DNA of 8,382 nt, from contig JAJRRE010000330.1 in the NCBI GenBank assembly GCA_024279745.1, positions 1 to 8,382 on the forward strand, in the 5' to 3' direction. Origin of the DNA: Alphaproteobacteria bacterium. Lineage in GTDB: Bacteria; Pseudomonadota; Alphaproteobacteria; Rhizobiales; Hyphomicrobiaceae. A program made the translations under genes and the position numbers. Of this stretch, positions 1 through 6,246 are shown piece by piece (the stretch's first letter is position 1; every line of letters begins with the position of its first letter). Under the pieces are notes generated by a model. It was not told the origin of the DNA, made no database searches, and was given only the letters and a program-made list of their open reading frames with translations.

Positions 1-534
1 ATGCAGGGCAATGCCCGACCAGGTCAGCCGCTGCATATTCGGCATTGGCGCATTGTTATACAGATTGGAAAAATGCACCGCGCGCTTTTGCAGAATTGAG
101 AAAACGCCGGTTGGACTTGGATTGCTGGAGCGCCCGGTTGAAACGCGGGTCATGGCGATTTGCTGTCCGCCCTTATAAACGGCCAGTTTTTGCTCCTTTA
201 ACGACACTACGATTTGCAACGCGCCGGGAATTGATCTGGCTTTTGACAACAATTGCGACGATGCCGTGCTGGCTGCACGACTGCCCCGACGCCTTTTTGC
301 CAATCTGCGCTTTCGATAAGCTTTGCGCCGCGCCAAACGGCGTTTTTTGGCAAGAGCACGCTTGCGCGCAATCCGGCGCAATTCAGATGTGCTTTTATAG
401 TTGAAATAAGATTGTGCGTTGGCCGCGCCAGGCGATATGCCAAGGCTCAGCGGTGCTAACAACAAGGCCGGCATCATGCCAAGCAATGTCAGGGCCATAT
501 ATTTCACCGGCCGTAGTTGTCGTAACCTGGTCAT
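1..534 (-). CDS. L,D-transpeptidase (YkuD/ErfK family), secreted, C-terminus cut off by the window edge
   Basis: This gene runs off the left edge; 178 codons are visible with no stop. Enzymes of this family form 3-3 cross-links in peptidoglycan, or attach proteins to it, in the periplasm. Residues 1-40 look like a signal peptide: basic MTRLRQLRPVK, a hydrophobic stretch, and a likely cut after ANA40. Residues 53-86 form a very basic arm in which 21 of 34 are Lys or Arg. From about residue 101 the YkuD domain begins: LQIVVSLKEQKLAVY, then VSTGRSSNPSPTGVFSI (131-147), then MPNMQRLTWSGIALH (164-178). The last His matches the conserved His of the family; the SHGC(I/V)R catalytic motif would lie just beyond the edge. 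The ATG is preceded by a weak GAAAGAG about 8 bases upstream; a second ATG at codon 13 is possible. Family call is firm. Activity cannot be judged because the catalytic Cys is not visible. Confidence 0.86.
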   Translation of the reverse strand, partial: MTRLRQLRPVKYMALTLLGMMPALLLAPLSLGISPGAANAQSYFNYKSTSELRRIARKRALAKKRRLARRKAYRKRRLAKRRRGSRAASTASSQLLSKARSIPGALQIVVSLKEQKLAVYKGGQQIAMTRVSTGRSSNPSPTGVFSILQKRAVHFSNLYNNAPMPNMQRLTWSGIALH

Positions 535-552
535 AGTTATAACTCTTTCAAT

Positions 553-600
553 CTAACCGTTTTGCGGGCTAACCGTTTTGCAGGACACCCGTTTTGCGGG
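553..600. repeat. Three tandem 16-bp repeats upstream of the L,D-transpeptidase start
   Basis: The three units are ctaaccgttttgcggg (553-568), ctaaccgttttgcagg (569-584) and acacccgttttgcggg (585-600). They share the core CCGTTTTGC(G/A)GG at an exact 16-bp period. Units 1 and 3 carry a small dyad, CCG-TTTTG-CGG, extended in unit 3 to ACCCG/CGGGT. The array ends 19 bp before the transpeptidase ATG (534), so it lies in the leader or promoter region of that gene. A role as operator or leader hairpins is inference; a simple slippage repeat is also possible. Confidence 0.75.
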
Positions 601-723
601 TCGGTATTTGGCGCGATTTAATCTTCACGGCTCTATTCCGACGCCTAATTCTAACATCTTCCTGTGCGATCTGCTTTGCCGTGGTGGGCACGTCTGGCTC
701 TGCCAACCAAGCAAGCCGGAGCC

Positions 724-767
724 GGTTACTGGAGCCGTAACCAAGGAGGAGGAGGGAGAAGAGAAAG
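724..767. other. Hairpin adjoining a 25-base all-purine tract
   Basis: GGTTAC (724-729) and GTAACC (737-742) form a perfect 6-bp stem with a 7-base loop. It is followed directly by 25 purines without a break (743-767, rich in GGA and GAA). Read on the minus strand, this is a G-free C/U-rich tract running into a hairpin, downstream of the hypothetical secreted gene. That arrangement would suit a Rho loading site, but no T-run makes it an intrinsic terminator. Function is inference. Confidence 0.4.
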
Positions 768-859
768 CTGGCGGCGGGCGCGGCCAATGAATTGACAGGG
801 GAACCACGCCCACCGAAAGCGCGCGGCCGGCCTTCGATAATTTAGCGCCTGCCACAGCC

Positions 860-1096
860 TTATTGCCGTGGGACAATAAGAGCCTGTTTCAGGCCGAACA
901 AATTTTCAAAGGGGTCAACAAACCGGATCGGAACGTCTTCACGGGTTCGCCAGCACTTAAGCGCGGAACCAGGCTTTAATTCAACATACGCGATGTGACC
1001 GCATACATTGCCTTGAACGGCGAACGCGGTCTGGCACTGTTCGCACGTATCGCCATCGGGCTCGTGCCGTACAATCCAACCGTTTGGTTGTGCCAA
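860..1096 (-). CDS. Small ORF, or the displaced 3' end of the frameshifted neighbour
   Basis: The frame is open from 1174 to a TAA at 860; the only start candidate is TTG at 1096, giving 78 residues. No ribosome binding site is visible before it, which argues against an independent gene. The translation has a balanced protein-like composition: GWIVRHEPDGDTCEQCQTAF, with a CxxC pair, then a second Cys-containing stretch, ending FENLFGLKQALIVPRQ. It overlaps the 3' end of the 976-1650 frame by 121 bases. The simplest reading is that both belong to one ancestral gene split by an indel between about 1100 and 1240. Not recognised as any family. Confidence 0.28.
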   Translation of the reverse strand: MAQPNGWIVRHEPDGDTCEQCQTAFAVQGNVCGHIAYVELKPGSALKCWRTREDVPIRFVDPFENLFGLKQALIVPRQ

Positions 1097-1650
1097 ACCG
1101 TGGGGGTAACGAAGAAATTTACATCCGAACGAATGCGCCGCAGTAATTTCAACCGCGAGGAATAAGTTGCTCGCTTAACAACATGTTCGCAATGCTTTTG
1201 GTTCGGACTATCGGGAAGGCGTAGAAAATGACAGCCGCTCAGCGCAATTAGTTGAGCAGTTTGGTTCGCTAAGGGTGTGGTTCCGACTTGACCGAATTCA
1301 AAATAGCCGATTGCAAAATGTCCGGCACTATTCTCGGTATTCTCGGCCAAATACTCGGCCAACTCTGCCCCAGTAAAATTCACCCCAGCAAAACCCGCCC
1401 CAGCAAAATTCGCCGATGCTACAGCTCCAGTTGAAGGCATACCCCCCAACTTGGCATGTGGGGAGGCGGGCAAGAAGGGAAGCGCTGTGGAAATTTTGTC
1501 GCCAACTCGCGCTGCATAAGCACTGTCTGCAACGTGAGCGCTAGCTGCAACAATACCAGACATCAGAACGGCAAAGACTATAACGAGCCGTGCGGCAGCG
1601 GTGCCCAGCACGCCGTACAATCCCTTATATTTTGTCAATCCGTTCGACAT
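976..1650 (-). CDS. Hypothetical secreted protein with a pentapeptide-like segment, possibly frameshifted
   Basis: I do not recognise this protein (224 residues from ATG 1650). Residues about 19-38 are hydrophobic (RLVIVFAVLMSGIVAASA), which suits a signal peptide with a cut near ASA38, or a membrane anchor. Residues 80-99 read ANFAG/AGFAG/VNFTG/AELAE, four units with the five-residue spacing of pentapeptide repeats. That is too few for a full beta-helix. The start at 1650 has a weak GGGA 8 bases upstream; a GTG at 1707 extends the frame by 19 residues without a visible binding site. The tail after about residue 140 is rich in Arg, Ser and Thr and looks less protein-like, whereas another frame opens there (860-1174). 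A frameshift, or an overlapping gene, is therefore likely. The first 140 residues are the best supported part. Confidence 0.42.
   Translation of the reverse strand: MSNGLTKYKGLYGVLGTAAARLVIVFAVLMSGIVAASAHVADSAYAARVGDKISTALPFLPASPHAKLGGMPSTGAVASANFAGAGFAGVNFTGAELAEYLAENTENSAGHFAIGYFEFGQVGTTPLANQTAQLIALSGCHFLRLPDSPNQKHCEHVVKRATYSSRLKLLRRIRSDVNFFVTPTVWHNQTVGLYGTSPMAIRANSARPRSPFKAMYAVTSRMLN
1367..1411. repeat. Three tandem 15-bp repeats inside the hypothetical secreted gene
   Basis: The plus-strand units are gccccagtaaaattc (1367-1381), accccagcaaaaccc (1382-1396) and gccccagcaaaattc (1397-1411). The period is 15 bp, so the frame is kept and each unit encodes one five-residue step (VNFTG, AGFAG, ANFAG on the minus strand). 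Related CTCGGCC words at 1342-1348 and 1354-1360 precede the array. The near-identity of the units suggests recent slippage or expansion. Confidence 0.75.
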
Positions 1651-2042
1651 TCGGTTATTCCCGTCAAAATTGCTTTCCTGAAGCGGGCAATCTTCTTCAA
1701 TCTGCACAGGTTAGATTAAGGAGCGCTTAAGGTCCAATTTGTTCCCATCACATTTGCCGGTTTTAACGCGGCGTGTCAGTGTTGTCACACTCGCCCCATA
1801 CTTGCAGCAAAAACGAGCCTTGCAGCATAAAGAAGCCCTGGCCGATCCGGTATTTTGGTCGATCCATTATTCCAACCGCTTATTTTAAGACCCGTTTGCC
1901 GGCCGGGCCAAATAACAATTTCGGCATAACAGGCGGCACTTCAGCGATTGCCCTCGGCGCAGGCAAGACAAAGCACGTCAGACTCGCTCCTTCATATCTG
2001 CTATTAACCAAATTCAAGCATCAAATCCAAGGAGGGCGCATG
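1651..2042. other. Divergent intergenic region and leader of the TPR-hydrolase gene
   Basis: About 390 bases separate the two divergent starts. A plus-strand frame is open from GTG 1773 into the TPR-hydrolase gene, but its composition is unlike an exported protein's N-terminus and it has no binding site, so I treat it as untranslated. Promoters for both directions should lie here. No convincing -35/-10 pair, operator or riboswitch could be identified by eye. Confidence 0.45.
2029..2036 (+). promoter_or_regulatory. Strong ribosome binding site that fixes the TPR-hydrolase start
   Basis: AAGGAGGG lies 3 bases before ATG 2040 and 6 bases before ATG 2043. It is close to a perfect anti-16S match. 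The spacing favours the second of the two adjacent ATG codons, and it rules against the GTG at 1773 that opens the same frame. Confidence 0.75.
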
Positions 2043-4355
2043 ATGAGCCAGGTTAATATCGCAAGAGCAGTAATGGCAACTTTGACTGGACGGCGGGGAA
2101 CCAAGGCCCTCCTCCAGCTTCATGCTTGTAGCAACCTGGCCCCGATGCGCCTTGCCCCCTTCACTCTTGCATTTATTTTGATTGTCACAGCCCTCACGCT
2201 TCCCAATAGCGCCTTGGCTCAATCCCAGCCCCAACCCAACAGATCGGGCAAATATTCGATCTTGCTAGAGCTTGCCAATAATCAGCTCATCCTGGCACGG
2301 CAGATCGCAACATCCGACACCGACCCAAGCTTAATCGCACCAATGGAGATGCTTGCAGCCACCCATGCAACGATAGGCAATTTTAAAAAATCAGCCTTTT
2401 ACTACCAACAAAGTGCAAAAATTCAAGAAGCCATCATTGCCGCCGATCCCAATATGCCGACCAGTGACCTTATCTTCACCTACAATAAACTGGGCATATT
2501 ATTGCAAGAGCGGGGGCGGGTGCATGAAGCGGAACCCTATTTAAAGCGCGCGTTGCAAATGCGAGTTCGGGCACAAGGCCCGCAGCGTGTCCCCTTGCCT
2601 GATCTGCTCAATAATCTTGCAACGGTTTATCAAGCGTTGGGGCGTTTCAGCGAGGCGGAGCCGCTATATCAGCGAGCGCTGGATACATTGAAAGCGAACA
2701 ACAAACCGCTGCGGGTCGCCCTTGGCCTCAATAATCTGGGTGAAATCAATGTCTCGATGGATCGGTTTAAACGGGCGGAAAAATATCACTTGCGCGCGTT
2801 AGACATCCGCCGCCGCGTTGCGCCGGGGGGAATCGAATTTGGGCTATCACTCAATAATCTCGGCAGCGTCTATAAATATCAAAAACGCTATAAAGAAGCC
2901 GAAACCTTGTTTTTGCAAACACTGAAGGTCTGGCAACGCCATTACGGTACGCGCCATCCCTATGTGGCGATTGCTCTTAACAATCTGGCAACTGTTTACC
3001 TGGAGCAAAAGCGCTATGATGAAGCCGAAGCCCTAAACCAGCGGGTTTTAGATATTCGAACGTCCATGCTGGGTCCTGAACATCCTGAAGTCGCCGCCAC
3101 ACTCAGCAATATTGCCAAAGTCTATATCAATCAGGAAAAATATGCCCTGGCCGAACCCTTCGCCCGTCGCTCCTTGGCAATTGACGAAAAGACGCAAAAG
3201 CCCGGCCATCCCTATATTCGCAAAGGCCTGTCGCGGCTCATCCAGGTCTATGAAAAAACCGGCAAGCTGCAATTGGCTGCCCCGCTGCAAGCGCGGCTTG
3301 CCACAATGCCGCCGCCTGGAATGCAGCATCTGCCAGTGTTCTATGCTACCAATCGCGCGCAGGTGAGCCGCGGCGGCAAGACAGGCTATGGCACAAAACC
3401 CGCCGGTGGATTACAGTTCGGGCGCGCGTCAATATTGATCCCCGACACCGAAATTAAACGCCAGGGCATTCGCCGGGCCAAAGCGGCTGGCTTGCTGGAC
3501 CGGGGAACCGGCAAGCTAACGGCTGCCGCGGAGTTGAAACTGCTGACCATTGCGCCGCAGGAAAGTTTTGCTACTCTGGCGGCGCAAGCGGTGCAGACCA
3601 TGCAACTTGCCGGCACGTTCAAAGACCAGATGCTGGTGGTCATCCACGGCTATAATGCCAGCTTCGAGAATGCGCTATTACGGGCGGCGCAGATTACCTT
3701 CGATCTGGAATTTGACGGCGTTCTGGTGCCATTTTCATGGCCTTCGCAAGGGACCTTATCGGGCTACAACCAAGATGAGAAAAGCGCCGCCGCCGCCGCC
3801 GCTGAGCTGGTCGTCCTGCTGCAAAAGCTTGCCACCAATATGCCGGGTAAGAAACTCCACATCATCGCCCACTCGATGGGCAACCGGGTGTTATTGCGGG
3901 CGCTGGAACGCCTCAATAAATCCGATGCCAAATGGCAAAGTGTTTTTGGCAAATTGAAGCTTGGCGAAATCATCTGGGCGCATCCCGATGTCGACCAAGA
4001 AGCTTTTGCAACTTTGACCAAACGCTTTGCTGCGCGCGGCGCGTCCATGACACTCTATTCCACACGCGACGATTGGGCCTTATGGGCGTCGAAACTTCTG
4101 CATGGGGTCAAACGCGCAGGAGCAGAATTGGTGCTCGTTCCTGGTGTCGACACCATCGACATCACCGGCATGAAGGCCGCGGACGTCAGCTGGTTCGGCT
4201 TCGATCTCAACCATAATGTGTTTGTGCGGAACCCGGTCCTGTTCGGTGAAATCACGCGGCTGATGCTGACCGGCCGGCGCCCTGTTCATTTGCGCAGCCC
4301 CGCTTTTCGCAAAGCCTCGCGCGGCGGCAAACCTTATTGGCGTTTTCAACCTTGA
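2043..4355 (+). CDS. Exported TPR-repeat protein with C-terminal DUF900 alpha/beta hydrolase domain
   Basis: 770 residues from ATG 2043 (771 from 2040). A hydrophobic stretch, APFTLAFILIVTALTLPNS, ends in ALA59|Q, a signal-peptidase I type site. The 34 residues before it are long for a signal peptide, so ATG 2145 (MRLAPFTLAFIL) is a possible alternative start despite the good binding site at 2029. Residues about 100-425 hold roughly eight 42-residue TPR units of kinesin-light-chain type, for example ALNNLATVYLEQKRYDEAEAL, with HPYV or HPEV linkers. From PVFYATNR (431) a full DUF900 domain follows: VVIHGYNASFENAL (His535), FSWPSQG, AHSMGN with candidate nucleophile Ser611, HPDVD (Asp649/651) as candidate acid, and DLNHN His724. 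The family is thought to be serine esterase- or lipase-like; the substrate is unknown. TPRs probably bind a protein partner outside the cytoplasmic membrane. No operon partner lies close on either side. Confidence 0.88.
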   Translation: MSQVNIARAVMATLTGRRGTKALLQLHACSNLAPMRLAPFTLAFILIVTALTLPNSALAQSQPQPNRSGKYSILLELANNQLILARQIATSDTDPSLIAPMEMLAATHATIGNFKKSAFYYQQSAKIQEAIIAADPNMPTSDLIFTYNKLGILLQERGRVHEAEPYLKRALQMRVRAQGPQRVPLPDLLNNLATVYQALGRFSEAEPLYQRALDTLKANNKPLRVALGLNNLGEINVSMDRFKRAEKYHLRALDIRRRVAPGGIEFGLSLNNLGSVYKYQKRYKEAETLFLQTLKVWQRHYGTRHPYVAIALNNLATVYLEQKRYDEAEALNQRVLDIRTSMLGPEHPEVAATLSNIAKVYINQEKYALAEPFARRSLAIDEKTQKPGHPYIRKGLSRLIQVYEKTGKLQLAAPLQARLATMPPPGMQHLPVFYATNRAQVSRGGKTGYGTKPAGGLQFGRASILIPDTEIKRQGIRRAKAAGLLDRGTGKLTAAAELKLLTIAPQESFATLAAQAVQTMQLAGTFKDQMLVVIHGYNASFENALLRAAQITFDLEFDGVLVPFSWPSQGTLSGYNQDEKSAAAAAAELVVLLQKLATNMPGKKLHIIAHSMGNRVLLRALERLNKSDAKWQSVFGKLKLGEIIWAHPDVDQEAFATLTKRFAARGASMTLYSTRDDWALWASKLLHGVKRAGAELVLVPGVDTIDITGMKAADVSWFGFDLNHNVFVRNPVLFGEITRLMLTGRRPVHLRSPAFRKASRGGKPYWRFQP

Positions 4356-4673
4356 GCCAAACACCCAGCGCCCGCAACTGATGGTCGGCAAATCAAATGT
4401 TGCAGGCCATGGGCAACGGCACATCTTGCCTGTGCGTTTGTCCATAGTAGACACCACGCAAAGCGCGTTAGCTGCCAATTCAATTTACAACAAAGCAATT
4501 TATTTCGCCCGCCAACGACCATTATGCTCAATAGCAATTGCACAAATCGCAATTACGTCATAGCGTTCAATCTGTGAAAGCCTTAGGCGGCGCAATTGGA
4601 CCAAACCCAGGTCTATCCAACTAGCGGCGCAAGGATTTTGTGAGGAAAACCTAAGAAACTCAGGGAAGTAATT
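4356..4673. other. Intergenic region upstream of the amino-acid transporter operon
   Basis: There is no credible gene in these 318 bases. The word GCAATT occurs four times on the plus strand (4495, 4534, 4549 and 4592), once as the palindrome GCAATTGC (4534-4541). TTGCAC (4538-4543) could be a -35 box, but no good -10 follows. No intrinsic terminator for the TPR-hydrolase gene is apparent. The downstream gene has a good AGGGAA binding site at 4662-4667, 6 bases before its ATG. Confidence 0.45.
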
Positions 4674-5441
4674 ATGAAACTACTCAAGAATTTGGCCGCA
4701 GCCACACTTGCCTTGGCGGTAAGCGCTGGCGCCGCATCAGCTGGCATGAAGCTTAAAATTGGCACCGAAGGCGCGTACCCGCCGTTTAACTTCAAAGACG
4801 CGTCGGGCCAACTCAAGGGCTTTGATATCGACATCGCCAAAGCCCTTTGCGCACAAATGAAAGCCGACTGCTCATTCGTTGCACAAGATTGGGATGGCAT
4901 TATCCCCGCGCTGTTGGCCAAAAAATATGATGCGATTATTGCCTCAATGTCGATCACCGATGAACGCAAAAAGAAAGTCGACTTTACCGACAAATATTAT
5001 TCCACACCGGCTAAATTCGTTGTTGATAAAAAATCCGGCATCAAAGATGTCTCCGCCGCTGGCCTCAAGGGAAAAACCATTGGCGCGCAGGGCTCGACCA
5101 TCCATTCCAACTTCCTCGAAGAAAAATACAAAGGCTCGACGATCAAGCTTTATAAAACCCAGGACGAGGTTAATGCCGATTTGGCTGCCGGACGCCTGGA
5201 TGCGCTGTTGGCAGACAGTGCGGTCATGCTTGAATGGCTGAAGAAAAAAGACGGCTCATGCTGCGCCTTTACCGGACCGGACTTTAACGATCCTAAATAT
5301 TTCGGCGTCGGTGCCGGTATTGCCGTGCGCAAGGGCGAAGGCAAACTGCGTGATGAGCTGAACAAAGCCATCAAGGCCATCCTTGCCAACGGGACGTATA
5401 AAAAGATCAACGATAAATATTTCCCGTTCTCGGTTTACTGA
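4674..5441 (+). CDS. Periplasmic amino-acid binding protein of an ABC importer, HisJ/ArgT (lysine-arginine-ornithine) family
   Basis: 255 residues, the usual length for SBP family 3. Signal peptide 1-23, with a likely cut at ASA23|G and no lipobox, so it is a soluble periplasmic protein. It aligns by eye with HisJ/LAO protein along its whole length: IGTEGAYPPFNF (Tyr35 stacking position), GFDIDIAKALC, DWDGIIPALLAKKYDAIIAS, SMSITDERKKKVDFTDKYY (Ser91, Ser93 and Arg98 match the carboxylate-binding Ser and Arg), QGST (139-142), GRLDALLADS (Asp181 matches the amino-group Asp), and NGTYKKINDKYFPF at the end. Cys59 and Cys66 match the HisJ disulfide. Trp73 replaces the Leu/Phe that stacks on the ligand. 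A basic amino acid is the likeliest ligand, but related opine or other polar ligands are possible. First gene of the operon; permeases follow. Confidence 0.93.
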   Translation: MKLLKNLAAATLALAVSAGAASAGMKLKIGTEGAYPPFNFKDASGQLKGFDIDIAKALCAQMKADCSFVAQDWDGIIPALLAKKYDAIIASMSITDERKKKVDFTDKYYSTPAKFVVDKKSGIKDVSAAGLKGKTIGAQGSTIHSNFLEEKYKGSTIKLYKTQDEVNADLAAGRLDALLADSAVMLEWLKKKDGSCCAFTGPDFNDPKYFGVGAGIAVRKGEGKLRDELNKAIKAILANGTYKKINDKYFPFSVY

Positions 5442-5465
5442 TCGGCGCCTAAGAATCGAACACGA

Positions 5466-5514
5466 CTTAAGGGTCTGCCAATTGCATCGTCGATTGGCAG
5501 ACCCCTTCTTTAAG
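5466..5514 (+). terminator. Intercistronic hairpin (attenuator or mRNA stabiliser) after the binding-protein gene
   Basis: A perfect 12-bp inverted repeat, GGGTCTGCCAAT (5471-5482) and ATTGGCAGACCC (5493-5504), encloses a 10-base loop. It is followed by CTTCTTT, a weak U-tract. An outer pair, CTTAA (5466-5470) with TTAAG (5510-5514), could extend it past a bulge. Partial terminators or 3' stabilising hairpins are common between binding-protein and permease genes and keep the binding protein in excess. The outer strand TTAAG includes part of the Shine-Dalgarno of the next gene. Confidence 0.78.
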
Positions 5515-5522
5515 GCGTCTGT

Positions 5523-6242
5523 ATGAGTGAGTTATTGGGATTACTGTCCTATGGGGATACCGGCTGGGGGGATGAGCTTCTTGCCGGCTTTGGCATAACC
5601 ATTAGCCTGTTTTTGGCGACCTTGCCTATCGGGCTGGTCCTGGGGTTTGCCATTGCGCTGGCAAAACGAAGTGAAAACTGGCCCCTGCGGTTATTTGCCA
5701 ACGCTTATACGACGGTGTTTCGCGGCGTCCCGGAATTGCTGACGCTGTTTATCATTTTTTACGGCGGACAGATTGCGCTGCAAAATCTGGTCGGGCTGTT
5801 CTCCGACACGATAGTCGTTGATCTGAGCGCATTTGTCGCCGGCATGATCGCCCTGGGCTTTGTATTTTCCGCTTATGCCAGCGAAACCATTTTGGCCGCG
5901 CTTAATGCAATCCCCACTGGCCAAGCTGAAGCGGCACGGGCTCTGGGTTTAAGCAAGGCTCGCACCTTACAAAAAGTTACATTCCCGCAATTGATCCGCT
6001 TTGCTCTACCGGGGCTGTCAAATCTGGCTTTGATCTTGCAAAAAGAAACCGCTCTTGTCTCCGTGCTCGCCCTCGATGAGCTGCTCCGCAACACCCAAAT
6101 CGCAGTTGGCGCAACCAAAGAGCCGATCTTGTTTTTCTCCATTGCCTGCGGTTTCTATATCGTGATGGCGCTGTTTTCGTCGTTGCTTATTGGCTGGGCC
6201 GAGAACTGGTCAAATCGCGGGCAACAAGGGGCGGGAGCATAG
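5523..6242 (+). CDS. Amino-acid ABC transporter permease, HisQ type
   Basis: 239 residues, typical for the HisQ/ArtQ/GlnP permease family. It forms one half of the membrane channel through which the binding protein delivers its amino acid. Hydrophobic segments lie at about 20-47, 66-92, 100-127, 155-183 and 202-225, fitting five membrane spans. The family motif FRGVPELLTLF is at 66-76. The EAA loop, which contacts the ATPase, is QAEAARALGLSKARTLQKV at 134-152, followed by FPQLIRFALPG. ATG 5523 has TAAGG 5 to 6 bases upstream, inside the 3' side of the intercistronic hairpin. The stop is 4 bases before the next start, so the two permeases are probably translationally coupled. HisQ-like by order and sequence; the exact substrate depends on the binding protein. 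Confidence 0.92.
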   Translation: MSELLGLLSYGDTGWGDELLAGFGITISLFLATLPIGLVLGFAIALAKRSENWPLRLFANAYTTVFRGVPELLTLFIIFYGGQIALQNLVGLFSDTIVVDLSAFVAGMIALGFVFSAYASETILAALNAIPTGQAEAARALGLSKARTLQKVTFPQLIRFALPGLSNLALILQKETALVSVLALDELLRNTQIAVGATKEPILFFSIACGFYIVMALFSSLLIGWAENWSNRGQQGAGA

Positions 6243-6246
6243 TATC

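Larger units (their letters stand above)
535..859. other. Gene-poor intergenic stretch between the transpeptidase and the hypothetical secreted protein
   Basis: No convincing gene was found here on either strand. The open frames in it lack ribosome binding sites and have atypical composition. It holds the 16-bp repeat array (553-600) and the hairpin plus purine tract (724-767). It should contain the promoter of the minus-strand transpeptidase and the 3' end of the gene to its right. I could not place a credible -35/-10 pair by eye. Confidence 0.5.

Noticed and set aside
553..600. Possible CRISPR array
   Set aside because: The units are tandem 16-mers with no spacers between them, so they are not CRISPR repeats.
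569..787. Minus-strand 72-codon frame whose first residues resemble a signal peptide
   Set aside because: It starts with TTG, has no binding site, its 3' end is made from the 16-bp repeats, and its composition is Arg-rich after the start. Probably chance.
625..876. Minus-strand 83-codon frame across the purine tract
   Set aside because: It is proline- and serine-rich because it reads the polypyrimidine strand; no start signal or family resemblance.
3786..3803. GCC trinucleotide run inside the TPR-hydrolase
   Set aside because: It encodes six Ala in a helix of the hydrolase domain, where Ala-rich helices are usual; too short to be of special interest.
3048..4216. Several frames of 80 to 135 codons overlapping the TPR-hydrolase on both strands
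   Set aside because: They are shadows of a well-supported gene and show skewed composition (many Arg, Cys and Trp).
4402..4437. CAGGC/GCCTG inverted repeat as a terminator of the TPR-hydrolase gene
   Set aside because: The stem is only 5 bp with a long loop and no T-run follows.
6190..6246. Upstream extension of the HisM-type permease within the previous gene
   Set aside because: The extra 19 residues are not hydrophobic and overlap the HisQ-type gene; ATG 6247 has a proper binding site and matches family length.
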